Source: Archegozetes longisetosus
Lineage: Eukaryota; Arthropoda; Arachnida; Sarcoptiformes; Trhypochthoniidae
NCBI GenBank assembly: GCA_018873245.2
Contig: JAEMBT020000005.1
Location: 12,136,001 to 12,200,000 of the forward strand
Direction of reading: 5' to 3'
DNA length: 64,000 nucleotides
The translations under genes and the position numbers were made by a program. Shown here piece by piece: positions 48,378 to 61,415 of this stretch; the stretch's first letter is position 1; every line of letters begins with the position of its first letter. The notes beneath the pieces were generated by a model. It saw only the letters and a program-made list of their open reading frames with translations, searched no databases and was not told the origin of the DNA.

Positions 48378-50935
48378 TGGTACTAATACCTGCTAGTAAT
48401 ATTTCTTTACTCACTTTATTATTTTTATTTTGCAAAAAAAGATTTCAAAACTTAATTCAAAGTTTTTCATCTAAAATATGAACTGTTTCAATTATCTGAA
48501 TTTTATATGGGGATCAGCTTAAAATTTCTTATGCTCCAAAACATTAGCATTCTTAAGCTTTCTAGAAAATCTTGAGATTCTTTGTTTTTTACAAACTTTT
48601 GATTAGATAAATTGCTAATAAGACTAATATCGAATAAAGTTTTCTGAAAAACATTAAATTTAACAATGAATTAAACGATTAACGATACGAGCAATACCTG
48701 AAAGAACTAACAGTAGAGCATCAGTTCAAATCATGACTAATAGTCGGCGTAACGAGTATCGGAATAAAACTAAATTTTCAAAAATTTTAGAAATATTTTT
48801 CAAGTTTATTAATCAAATAGATTATCAATTAATCAACTTCTTGAAAGTGTTATTTCAAGAAAATACATATCAAGAAGTTATAATTACTGAAGAATTAGCT
48901 AGTTGTGTTAAAATCAATTTTTTGCAAGAGCAAGAAATTAATAGTTTATATGATTTCATATATTGCTTGAAGTTACTGTCCCTTATAAAGAGTAAAACAA
49001 TGCTTTCATAGTGTTATTTTTATATATTTCTACTATTTTCTATTTCAAGTAATTTAGAAGAACTGGTTCTATTAGAGATGGAATTATCAATTTATATAAA
49101 AAGTTATTCTTCTGAATTAGATGTTTGATTATATTTTTCATTGAATGAACCTTAACGAAATGCCACTGAATAAAATATATTAATAAAATTATACTCATAT
49201 TGATACTTTTACTCAAATAAAGTTAGAAATACCGTAAAGATCAGAATTTAATTCTTTTCTAACTTTTTTGGAAACCTTTCTGATTGTTACATTAAATGCT
49301 AAAATTCAGTATTTATTAGAAGTTAATAAATTTTAATTACATCAGCTTTGATTAAAAAATTCTAAAGCAGTTGTTTCTATTCTGATGCTGTCAGGTCTCG
49401 ACAAAGTCGAAAACGAGAGAACGAAATATTTCAAACTGAGTCGAAGCTGTTTTCAAAAACATTCGGCTAATCTTATTTAATTATCTACGCATTATGAGAG
49501 ATTCAGTGCAAAAATCGTTTACCTTACAATCCCTTCTGCTTTCATCAAATGAAATACTTAGTTTTTTCTTAGAATCGAATAAAGTGCCGAAAAACTAGTA
49601 ATTTTAATGGAGAAAAAATCAATTTTTTTAAATCAATAGATCGAGAATTTTATTCAATTTAGAAAATTTGTAACAATCAAGATAAAACTTTTCAAGATTT
49701 AATATTCAAATAACGATAAAATAGAATAAAACCAGATGTAAGGTTATTATTGATAAATTTGATAGATTTTGGCATAAATTGATTGTAATTTAAAATTGTC
49801 TACAATTTATATAAACTATAATACGGCTCAATAATGTTTGTTCGTGTCTTTGTAACATTTTTATCAAAGTTTGATTATAGCAATTGTGAAAAATTTTGAT
49901 TTCTTATTTGTTTAAGTTTTAGATAATACAAATAGTTTAAGTTAAGATTATGTAAACATTGATTATGGATATTCCGAATGGATAAACAACAAAATAAGAT
50001 TTATAGGAATTATTTGAAATTTTCAACAATATGGAAGTCTGAGCTCGAGCTTTGAACTAATATGACATTAGTGTGATCTTTACAAGAGTGAGTTTTCATG
50101 ACTTTCATGGTCTAAGTCTATTGTTGAGCACACTTTTTGATCGCTATTAATGTTAATATTATAAGAATTTTTCAAGAATGCTCAACAAAAGATATACTAT
50201 TTATTGAGTAAAAACACATTAAGCTATCGATTAATTTGTACTTTTCATATATCATATTCTCCTAATTACTTGTGAAAAACCTTTAATCAATTTTAAATTA
50301 TGAGAATTTCAATAAACTATAAAATGAGAGAATGCGCACATACATCAATGAGAAAAAATTGATTATTGCATAGGATTTTTAACCTTTAATATGTATTTTT
50401 GAGTAATGTATCAATTATTTGTTGCAGATTTTTCTCAAAACATTTGGTAACATCTATATAAATATCATTTATAACAATAATAAGAGTAATGTTAAGATAG
50501 ACTGCAATCACTAGTCTCACAATTTCTACGTCCGGCTTCAATAGCTCTTCTTCTCAAACCTTCGACATAGACCTGAGAGAAAAATCAAAATAATGTATAA
50601 ATTTCATATCGTTGTCATAGAAGATAAACCTAATAAACAGGCTTAAAGTGAAAATCTGTGAACATAAGACTGAAGGACTAGTTCAATTATAATTATCTTT
50701 GCGTTTGAAAAGTTTTAAAAAACATTAAAATTTTTGTTGAATAAAAGTACTAAACACTCAACAAAAGTTGTTATGAAAAAAATTGAGAAACAAATTCTCA
50801 GCAGAGTACCGGCTATTCATTATTAAGTCAAGAGCTAAACAATGAAATAAACGACTATTTATCTCTTAATGATAAGTATTGGGACATTATCTATTAGTTT
50901 CAAGTGTAATTATGATAGAACTTTTCCACTTATAG
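48378..50935. repeat. Segmental duplication, copy B
   Basis: Direct-orientation partner of 31647-36227, without the two transposon insertions found there. It includes the last INPP5E exon and about 2.1 kb of 3' flank. A plus-strand 92-codon frame (48733-49011, MTNSRRNEYRNKTKFSK) is present here. Its counterpart in copy A has a TGA after nine codons and further indels, so it is probably not a conserved gene. Confidence 0.9.
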
Positions 50936-53900
50936 AAATACAAAGTCTAAAAGTCAGATACAATTAAGATTACAGTAAATATAAATACCTCTCTATTAAA
51001 TAGTCCAAGATTAAGTGGTATATCATCTCTTCCATGTCTAACCTGAGCCTCAAATAAGGCAAACACAGGCTTGTGATCAGAGGTCGTGAATTCTGGCACG
51101 TAATTGTACTGATAGTTAATGATATGACCCAAACGTTTAGTTCTATACAGAATCCGGTCAGTATAAGATGGAACACGCTTTAAGACAGTTTCGTAATTAT
51201 TTGAACCCACTTCAAACTTATAGGTCGGAGGAAATTCAATTGACGATTCTTGAAATGAACGAAAGACTAAACTACTTTTCATTGATTGACTCAATTGATC
51301 GAATTCTAGTAATTTTTCAAACATCTCGGGTTTAGATCTATTATCATCAAGAAATTGGACAACATTTTCATGAGTTGATTCAATTCGGAAATTGAAATCT
51401 CCGAACCAGAAAACGCAGTCAAATCTTCCTGTCAGGTCTCGGGTTATGTATCGGGTCTTTAGAAGTGAGTAATCTTTTGGCAGTTTGATTGATGTGATTA
51501 TATTTTCGTACTCATCTAGCCGTCGTTTATTTTGGGTTTCATGGGCGGGAAAATGAGAATTAATGAACAGAAATGATGTGCCGAATATGCGAAATGATAG
51601 AGCGATTGCTCCCTTTGTCTTAAGCATAGGTATAGCACACGGACTTCTGGTGTTATGGGTTTCATCTTCTGGTAGTGAACAATACCATATCAAAAATCTA
51701 TTCATTTGATGAATAATTTCATGAGCATTATTTGAAAAGATAATGATTCGAAAGAAAATAACTTCATTAATGAATAGAAATATTAGAACTTCTAAGATAA
51801 GAAAAGCAACACTTCTTTCATGAAACTTATGAGAATTTTATGTATATGAATATATTCATGAGTTTTAGTTGAGTAGATATTAAATGGAAACAAAAAAAGT
51901 TATGAATAGATAAGAATAATGACATTTTTCATTGGTTTTTATGTGTTTTTCTGCAAAAAAATGATAATTATCTCGAATAAACGAAAGAAATGCTAATAAA
52001 AGTTAGTAATATTCAAGTATGTCATCTAATTAAGATTTATCATGTTAAGTCTGAGAGCATATTCTCTATTGAGAAAATTTTTCTATTTCTATTGAGAAGA
52101 GTTCTAGTGAATAGGAAACATAACATAAGTTACATAAAAAAGTTTAGCCAAAGCGCTATTTAAACCCTTATTGATCAATAACGCACTAATGATAACTAAA
52201 TATAACAAACAATGAAAAGAAAAACCTTTTGACAAATATACAAAGATGTAGAGCCCCGTGAGTCGTCGAATGCAAGAGAACATGTGTTGGACCAATAGTT
52301 TTCTGCAAGTCAATTTCCCATTCCTTAATGAAATTTCCTTGAGGTGCCTCTTGTATACCAAAGGCTAACAGATCTGACACGTAGAGTGTACTTTCGGGTA
52401 ATGCAATTGGATTGAGATCTGTTGGCGGAGCATTGCTGTTCATATTCCATGTCGCTATGTATACACTTATTCTCTCTTCAGAAAAGTAGTGCTTCAGTTC
52501 ATCTGCTCGTAGTAGAGATCCCTTTTTGACACAATAATTGTAAAGATAAACACACAATTGAAAATTGTCGTTAGAAATATTCGAGTTAAGTTAGGTTCAG
52601 TAAGATTAGGTTAAATTAAGTCTAACTACCGGAAACTGAAAATTTCAATTTTATTCACAAAATAAATTACTTTGCCGACACAGTAATAGGAGAAATATAA
52701 ATATTTGAATTTTAATTTAGAAATAAATCCTTATGGATTAAGTCGGAATCAAATTTTGGAAATTTATATCTCTATTTATGATAATTTCTATTGATATTAT
52801 GTTGGCAAAATCGTTAGTAGATAAATATTTATCTTGAGCACTAATGAAGTAATGCATGAAAATTTTACGTTTAGTTCTTCCATTACTTGAGATTTATCTT
52901 TTCCTTATGTCACTTTTATAGCAATTATAATGATTAGATTACGTGATGTACTGTAAGTAGCTGCTCGAATATTAGGTAATAAATCTAAATTAAATAAGAG
53001 TTTTATAATTGGAGAAATGAACACTAAATATATAAATGTCAAAAGACTAACTAAATAGAAAATAATCGAATTGAGTCATATGTTTATTAGCGGAGTCTTG
53101 ACAGATACAAAAAAAAACTTGATTATCGGTTACTGAACCATATATTAAATAAATAAATACTATTTTATTCCTTATTTATTCAATACTAGCAAAAGTCGAT
53201 TCGATTCTTGTTAAGCTACTTGAGATTGAAGTCTATTTTGACTTAAACACAAAACATGCAGGCTTAAATACGCAAAACTTAATATTTCCTTCCACTTCGC
53301 AGGCAATCGAGACTTTATTATACTTCTGTTGTCGGTCAACCTTTAGTATTAAGCACTTTATGGCTCAAATAGAAAAAGTTTAATTATAAAGTCCTCTATT
53401 TTACATCCGCAAATAAATTGTGGGTTATGAGCACGTTTTTGATCATAAAACCTATTTAAGTTTTAAAAAACTCGATAATTTGACTGAGAATATAAAACTA
53501 AATTATTCAATAAGTATGTCACGAAGTACTACATAAAAATCGAAACCATTGATTAGTTGACACAAGAAGATGTCTCAGCATAAAATGTCAAATTGATAGG
53601 CATATAAATAAAAAGGACTCGTAAAACGAGTATTTCTATTTTCTATTAGTAATTAAAATTCGCATATTTATATAATCTTCAGAAACTAGTTAGTTAATTT
53701 AGAATAATTATTTAAAAATTTGAAACACATGATAAACTAATTACACAGTTTAAGACTGAAAAAATATATTCAGGAATATTCTTGAATTTCACAGAATAAC
53801 TCAGTTTTACATGAACATTATCCAGATTTTAGTCTCTCAATAATTTAAACTTACATGATATCCGTTGGGAACAGTTCGCGCTCTGGCATCAGAAGTGAGT

Positions 53901-54004
53901 ACTGGCTTGTAGTACGGAAATTGAGATGAGCCTAAGGTTCCAATACTCGTATCAATTGAACTCTCTGTAGAACAGGAATCTAATGAATTGCTACTTATAC
54001 TCAT
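50492..54004 (-). CDS. INPP5E: INPP5E-like phosphoinositide 5-phosphatase with CaaX tail
   Basis: Removes the 5-phosphate of PI(3,4,5)P3 and PI(4,5)P2; in animals it is prenylated and controls ciliary membrane lipids. Exons: 54004-53855, 52521-52226, 51697-50989, 50572-50492, all phases consistent, about 411 residues. Seen: entry motif VYIATWNMNSN, GIQEAP, FLFINSHFPAHE, catalytic WFGDFNFR, PPTYKFEVGS, PSYTDRILYR, TSDHKPVFALFEAQVRHGRD, and a basic last exon ending CSLS, a CaaX box like the CSVS of human INPP5E. The proline-rich N-terminus of vertebrate INPP5E is not seen. The start MSISSNSLDSCSTES is followed directly by the linker and KGSLLRADEL, so an upstream exon may be missing or the arthropod protein is short. 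The last exon has an extra copy at 35768-35848. Confidence 0.92.
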
Positions 54005-54249
54005 CAATGATATATAAAATATATAAGGTTATATAACAATAATTTATAATCTACTAGAAATACTTATACAGGTAAATTTACAGGTGAAAAAGTGCTATCG
54101 AGTACAAATAATAATAAATACCATTTGACTGAGTGACAGCAGTGTTCACTCTTATTCACTCACAGTTCTCTACGCATTGCGCTACAGATACTGATGGAAC
54201 GCACGCGCATCAGTTAAGTTAGGTTAGGTTCTTGTCAATGCTTTTACTA

Positions 54250-55420
54250 TTGTTGATGTTTTTTAAAGAGTCGTTTGAAAATTATAAATAGTTTTAGAGG
54301 TGAAAGAGCTTCAGTAAAATATGTTATATTTGTTTAATGGGATGGAAATTAGTCTAGTTGCCAAAACTTTGAGTGATTATATTTATCATGAATTGACATT
54401 ATATTGAGGAAGCATTGAATAATACTCCAATTTTTATAAGCTTTGCTTCTCTAGAGAATTTTATAGATTTGTTCTGCTCTTTTAATGGGTTAAAGGATTG
54501 GGAAATCTTTAGGAAATAATACATAAGAATTCTAGAAACAACGCTTTATTAGGTTTATAAATAATTCTTAGGTGCAGAATAATATTAGATTGAGTTTAAT
54601 AAAGAATTAATGCTATTTTTTCCAAATATAAACCTTGTTTTCAAAAATGTTTTATTCGATTATTTATATGTTTTTTAGAAGAGAAAAAGCTTAAAATCAA
54701 TGTTTAAATTCTTGATTATGCAGAAAACGCATAGGACTTCATACTAAGTCTCAAGTTATTCAAAGAGTTGTGCAATTTTATAATTATATTCTCTCTTGGA
54801 TTTATATGATTGCATCTCTTTACGCTCTGATGTTGTGAATTAGTGATAGAATTATTAAAGTTAGAGTTTTCGGATACGAGAGAATGAAGTATTTACTTTT
54901 GGAACAAGCAATTCTGACAAATAATGGTTAAAATAATAATTCATAGTTCAGTTTTAGTTAAGAAATGACTGAGTTGCGTTATGCAGTATAAAAATATTAT
55001 CAATGATTCAGAGGAATGTAATAATTAAATTATTATATTTGTAATAACGGAAAAATTAATCGAAATTTTTAGAAATTCTGTTTTTACTAGATGTTTTTTA
55101 ATATCAAACGTCAGTTAGAATATTATTTGAACTTTGATTCAATCTTTATTTGCCTAAGGATCTCAGCAAAAATTATTTCTTGATATAGAATTCTGCAAAT
55201 ATTTCATTCCTATTGAATCAATGTTTATCATAAGGTTTGGATAAAATTTTCCTTCCAGCTGACATCTTGTGCTCTGCTTCTGTAAGTGTTATCCCCTGTG
55301 GCGAAGATTGGATTTTTTATGTTTACTGCAATCATAATCTCTTGGTTCCAGCTGAGAAGGCTTACTGTACATGAAACGAGGAAATATAATGAAGCCTAAT
55401 GCAAGAAATAACATAACTTT
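54250..55420. repeat. Diverged noncoding tandem duplication, copy 1
   Basis: Shares ordered similarity with 58850-61260. Corresponding landmarks include TATTCTCTC(T/G)TGGATT (about 54789 and 59337), GAAGAGC versus GGAAGAGC near the start, a TGATTGCAT...GCTCTGA block, and GCAATCATAATCT...GAAGGCTTACTGTA near the right end. Substitutions and indels are frequent throughout. No coding frame is maintained. Confidence 0.65.
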
Positions 55421-55530
55421 CAAAAAAAACAATTCAAATCAATCATATGTAGAAGCATAAACTTGTTTTGTTCCGTCGTCATTTTTCAATTGGAGAACGT
55501 CTTGAAATTTCAAATATTATAGACCTTATA

Positions 55531-56082
55531 CAATGTGTCCCAAAATTGATGCTTCATTTATTTATTTAAATAAATTTAAAATGGAAAAGGATACTAACAA
55601 AGTTTAAAAAGTATAATAAGCAGTAAAAATTGCAGATTAGTGAATTAAGTCTTCAAGGTTCCCCGTCAGTGGCTATCAAATGGCGAAATCTCGTTTTAAA
55701 ACTGTCAATAACTCTTTTGAGCACTCTGCTTCTGATCTCAGCTTCTCACTTTATGATCAACTTAAATTCATCAATGGTGTCTGGAGCAGTACTGAAGACT
55801 CTGTTCTTGAGATATCCTGAAAGAAAGCAATCAAGAGGCATGATGTTTGGAGAGTAGAGGGCTATTCGATACCACTTTCTGTGTGGCGATCAATGTCCAA
55901 GCCTGTAAACTATCCTACTCCAAACTCAACGACATTTTGTAAACAAGTGAGTGTTTTAATAGATTGGCGGCCATTTATACTCTGCATACTTTGAGGAATT
56001 GTAGCGTATTAAAATCATAATTTTAGATAAAATAGTTTTCATTTTAATCTTAAAAATTGAAGCGTCATTTTGGAACACTTAG
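55531..56082 (-). mobile_element. Deleted mariner-like element (552 bp)
   Basis: Ends CAATGTGTCCCAAAATTGATG and, inverted, CTAAGTGTTCCAAAATGACG are flanked by TA (55529-55530 and 56083-56084). The minus strand (about 55857-55640) keeps a transposase C-terminus: IMPLDCFLSGYLKNRVFST, then APDTIDELKLIIK and RVLKRVIDSFKTRFRH. The rest of the gene is deleted. Confidence 0.82.
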
Positions 56083-56084
56083 TA

Positions 56085-58849
56085 TTTTCTTCTGACTTGT
56101 CAAACATTTTCAAACACTTTATAAACTTCAAGTATTGATTCAATTCTGTTTCGTATATTTCGTCTCCACTTGTTCGCTTCACTGATATCTTATTTTCAAC
56201 TCAACAATAAAATTTTGCATCAATAGCGTAGTTGTATGATATCGAGTATTCTTAAAATCAATTATTAGTTTAACACTCAATTTTCTAACAATAGATTTCT
56301 CAACTAATGACTCTATGGCAGATCCATCACGAGTCAATGCAATTAATGGATTCTTGAAGAAACTTCTATCAGATTAATAAATCTTATCTTATTTTCTATC
56401 CGATTGATTATTTTATTTGCGTGTTTATTATGTACTGATAAATTCAAAAAAGCTTTAGTAAAAGGGCTAAATAGGCAATAATCCTCATATCTGTGAAATT
56501 TGTTTTTTTATCAAACATCGATTTCAAATATATGTTTGAATAGTGCTTTGCAAATGATGTTTTGATCGAATGATTAAGTGAACTAGTCATGTCTTCAAAA
56601 CCTGATCTGAAATAGTGATTATCGTATATGTGTTGTAATCCTATTACTCTAAGTGATAGATGAAAGTAGAAAAAACTCAAGACTCGGGTGCTCGTATACT
56701 CGTAGCGCTAAAAGGATTTTGCAAATTGTTTTCATTAGTTTTTAGCAAAAAGCAAATTTAAATGAACTCGTACCTGATGTGGTATTAGTAAGCGATCAAT
56801 TTAACAATTTTTTGAACTTGACTGTATAATTACTTTCAGAAGACTTATGTGATATCTTAGTAAACTAGACCGATATGGGATTAGTTTCCTATCTTTTAAA
56901 ATATTTTCACCATTTATACTCTTATGTGAAGATATAAATAACCGATGAAGTTTTAATGGGTGCCCAAATTATTTTAAAGTGAACTGCAATCTCATTGAAG
57001 AAACTGTTATCTGAAGGTTTAGTTTCAGTTAGATTTTGTCATACTATTGGTCAAAGTGATTAACTCATAGACCAAACGTGTTCTGGATCCAAATATTGAG
57101 CTCATTTGTTTCTACTAGCTTTTTCTGATTAAAGGTTTGAAATGAATTGTTGTTGGTAGAGTTGTTAGTAAAGAGTTAATTGGAGTTATCTGAAAGATTT
57201 TGCATAGTTATCCTTCCCTTCATCAGTAGAAAGATTATAACTGCAATAACATCGAGGAACTGATACGAATCTTACGATAGGCGATATTACTTACTAAACT
57301 ACTATTTAAAAAGTTGACAAATAAAAATATTTTATCTAAACCTCATCACGAATATTTGCGCAATAGATACGAAATGCTTACAAACTTAAGTCCCATAAAG
57401 AATGCTTCTTTACTCGAGTGTTTAGACTGATAAGGAATTGTATTAAAGGTTAGAAATCACTTTGTGGCAAACTGAAAATGTCAATGTTAAGTTTGATGTC
57501 TGTCATAAGCCAAACTTTAATTGTTGGTCAACATGTTAGTGGAATATGTATGGAATATTAACATAAAGATCTGCAATTTTGTCAATTATAACGAAATATT
57601 CAAAGATCAAACTATCAAGTCAAAATATAACATAGGTTACCGTGTATAAAGGTATTAAAAGGGAGGTTTTGATGACTAGACTGCATCGCACGAGTACTAA
57701 ATTGAGGTTGAAATGAGTATAAGAATTGTATTATTTTTGTAAATAATAGATAAGTTTTGAAGACTATTGACATTGTCATTGACATTGAGATAGTATGATT
57801 GATCTGAATTGTAAGCGCTTGATTAATAACTGAGTATAAGCTTGATAAAATCGATGACAATACTTGAGTTAATCTCAATCTGAATTCAGATTTAATATTC
57901 AAAAATATTGTGCAATAGAATCTCTAAAGCCTTCACACAATTTTGCTGTTGTTATGATTATACAAATTTAATTAGTTAAATCCTTCGAACTTGAAAAAAC
58001 TCTAATTTATTTTACTCTACGTAGATTATCGAACAGGATTATATGGGTCTCCATCTTCGTAGACTAGATTTACTCAATCCCTGATCACCCAAATTCGAAA
58101 ACCCGATGTTCTCTGATTTCTACAATTTTCTAATACTAAAAGAACAAAGAAGCGAGTTCAGTAAGTGTATTTATAGAGACATATATCCAAAGGAAATCCA
58201 AGAAATTAAATAAAAAATTTTTGGAGCATCCTCTATGTATAAAGCGTTATAAATAGCTACCTGAACTCTTCTCTTAGTCTTCATGTGATTCTGTAAAATT
58301 TAGACTTTTAAAAAACCTTGATCAAGCTAATCTTATTCTTATTAAATTTCGTGAAGTTTCTTTTGGGCTATTTTATAAATTTTCACTTACCTCGTCGTTA
58401 TTCTCTTGTGATTAAAAAAATGATTGAATTTGGAGATCTTTTAGTTTTCGGGTTCGAGTAATTAGGTGTAAAAAATCTAGCCTACACAGCTGGAGATCAT
58501 TATAGTTGTGCTCAATAATTTATGCAGAATCAGAATGTTTAGAACATTTGCAACATCCCACTCCAGCTTACGTAGATCTCACTCAAAATATCTTAATCAC
58601 TTCATGACACTTCATCCAGAAAATGTTTGCTTTGGTGAGACGGCTTAAAGTTTGTAAAAGAAGTTAACTTTTATTTTCTTCTGATTTTTCTAAACAGTAA
58701 ACTCTTTTAGGGCTTTTTGCTAAATTTTAGTATGTGTCAAAACTCCTTAAACTGAGTGAAAACACAAAAGAATATTCCAATAGACATAATAAAATTAATT
58801 AAAATAGTATAATAGTTCGAATTAGTAATTAAGGACTCAGAAAATTTTC
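56085..58849. other. Intergenic AT-rich DNA
   Basis: 2.8 kb between the mariner-like element and the second tandem-duplication copy. Short frames at 56444-56680 and 57615-57902 (minus) show no family resemblance. Nothing else recognised. Confidence 0.6.
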
Positions 58850-61260
58850 ATATTATTGCAACGAAAAATTTATTTGAGAGGTGGAAGAGCTATATCAAAA
58901 TACGTTGTACTCATTTAATTAGGTGTAAATTATGTTCTTTATAAGTAGACATAATATTGAAAAATATTAAACGATATCTCGATTTATTAAGCTTTCATTC
59001 TTTAGAGATTAGATCTACTCTTTTAAAGGGGTAGAATCTAGGAAATCTTGGAAATGCAATATGTAAAACTTTGACGAATAATGTTCTGCAAGGTTTCATA
59101 AGTCTTTATTACAGAAGATATCAGTCAGTATTTAATCTTTGAATAACGCTAATAAAATACTCTCTTTTGAAATGATACTTTTATTTAGTTATTCATATGT
59201 TATTAGTGAAAACGTCAGGATAAAAACAGAAAAGTTTATGTTTAAATTCTTAAATATATAGAGAATGCATGGCGTTTCATGCTAAATCTTAAGTTGTTCA
59301 GAGAGACAGTAATCTAGTTGTACAACTTTATAACTATATTCTCTCGTGGATTCATGACTTGATTGCATTTCTTAATGCTCTGACGCCATAAGTTAATGAC
59401 AGAACTTGTTATAGTTTTCTTGAATGCTAGTGGGAGAATAGCATCCACTTTTAGAGCAGGCAATTATTTGATGATAGCATTAAATAAATCGTTAGTAATT
59501 GAGTTTGATTAAGAAATAAGGTTAGAGTTGAGTATGGAAAAATATGAATGATTCAGAGAAATTGATTAATTAAATTGATACTATTTTAATAGTGAGTCAC
59601 ACGATTGAAGTCATTAATAAGGGAAAATATTGATTTTTACGTTTACTATAACTAAATGTTTTGCAAATAGACCCGCTTCAAAGAGGTCTTTTATGTTAGA
59701 AAAATTAAATACATCTGAGGGTTTCAAAGTTCTAATAAAAGCTAATAGAATGAATTTTTCTAATGCAGAAAAGCATTTGCTTTAAAGTTCTTGTTTATAT
59801 ATGAAATACACAAACTTATTTAGCTGCAAAGGATTCAATATAGCTGAATTCAAACTTAAAATAGACTTTATTTTTGAATCTATAGGTCACAAAAATTTTA
59901 TTTGGATACTTAGAAATATATCTTTTAAAATAAGTCTAATACAAAAAGTAATTGATGTAAATTAAATATAGAGATCGTTTTAATTTGAAATGAATAAAGA
60001 ATATTTTTTAGACTAATACAATATCAAGAGTAAAAATTGAATAAAATTAGAAAAGCGACACATATTTTGAATAGTTGTAGTCTCTTAATTATGAAATAAT
60101 TATTACTAAAATAATGTTATGCAGAACAACTTACAATGGAACGTGCGATATTTATAAGTGAATCTCTATATTCCATTAGGCTGTAAAAAATGTTAGGCTC
60201 ATAAGTAATGGACTTATTCTATAATTTCATTCAAATGGCCATTCCATCATTAAATTAATTAATTAAAATTAAGGACAGTTCATATCAAATTAAGTATCAT
60301 TATTTGAAATTCTCCTTTCGTTGGCGCATTGCAATAATTTAGGAGTCTCATGCTTAAGGTCCTGATTTCTAATCCAAGGGTTAACTATATATTGTATTCA
60401 TTTTTTGATTGAGTGAAAATTATGAATTTTTTACAGTTTCATAACATGAACTTCGATTGGTTAGTATAAAAATTGTCTCAAATAATTGCAAAATGAGAAC
60501 TAATACTGAACTTTTTACTAGAATTTCACAAAAATAAATTTAAAATTCAGAGATTCGAGACTAAAACATGCATAAAACTTTTCGCTCGGTCACAAAAAAT
60601 GAATAAAAAAATAGTCGAGCCCTGGGCTCGAAACCGGGATCTCAAACATGAGACTCCAGAATTATTGCAATGCGCCAACGAAAGGAGAATTTTAAATAGT
60701 GATACTTAATTTGGTATGAACTATACTTAATTTTAACTAATTTAATGATGGAATGGACATTTGAATGCAATTATAAAATAGGTTCATTACTTATGAGCCT
60801 AACATTTTTTACAGACTGTCGGAATATAGAGATTCACTTATCAATATCGCACGTTCCACTGTCAATAGTTATTTTAACATTTGTCTAAATTGTACTCGGG
60901 CTATGTTTACATTAATTGCTTCCCGTATAAAACCGTTGAGTTCGAAAAGGATAAATTTATAGAACTTTTTAATGATAATGTGGCTTTTTGAAGTTATGAT
61001 TATCATTATATTAAAGAAATCGTATCTTTATCTTCTGTTTAATTCTAAGTCTATTCGTTAATTTAAACAAATTATAAACCTCATTATAACGAAGTTTTAT
61101 TGTAGTTGTCTTTTCGTGCTCTGCGCCACTATTTTGTATTATCGCCTATGTGAAGAGTTCGTTTCCTTACCCGACATATTTCCTGCAACCATAATCTTTT
61201 ATTTATGTCGAAAGGCTTGCTGTAGATGAGATGAGGCAATTTAATTACATTCTATAACCT
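58850..61260. repeat. Diverged noncoding tandem duplication, copy 2
   Basis: Partner of 54250-55420, lengthened by the foldback element at 60133-60862 and other indels. Right-end landmarks TCGTGCTCTGC and GCAACCATAATCTTTTATTT then GAAAGGCTTGCTGTAGATGA correspond to those near 55265-55375. Confidence 0.65.
60133..60862. mobile_element. Foldback element with tRNA-like sequence in both arms
   Basis: Arms of about 250 bp start ACAATGGAACGTGCGATATT and its mirror. Each arm carries, facing inward, a Pol III A-box-like TGGCGCATTGC (60322-60332 on plus; 60677-60667 on minus). The minus-strand one is followed 43 bp later by a good B box GGTTTCGAGCC (60634-60624). The plus-strand equivalent, GATTTCTAATCC (about 60364), is decayed. 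The whole is about 730 bp with no protein. Possible target duplication is unclear (AACAACTT versus CAATAGTT). Confidence 0.75.
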
Positions 61261-61415
61261 TTTATAAAACTTTTGCAAATATAAAAAAGTAAAATCTTTA
61301 TTAAATTTTTGCGTAGTTTTTTGTATGTATACTATTTAGTGATATCAATCTATAGCCAAAAATTATACCTTAATCGATATATCACGTGTGGTTGTTTTCG
61401 CGATTGAATTTAAAT

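Noticed and set aside
48733..49011. 92-codon plus-strand frame within the duplication
   Set aside because: Its counterpart in the other duplicate has an early TGA and indels, and no domain is recognisable.
57615..57902. 95-codon minus-strand frame
   Set aside because: Hydrophobic, Ser/Ile/Leu-rich product as expected from AT-rich random sequence.
60605..60690. Functional tRNA gene
   Set aside because: A and B boxes are present but I see no complete cloverleaf, and it lies in an arm of an inverted-repeat element.
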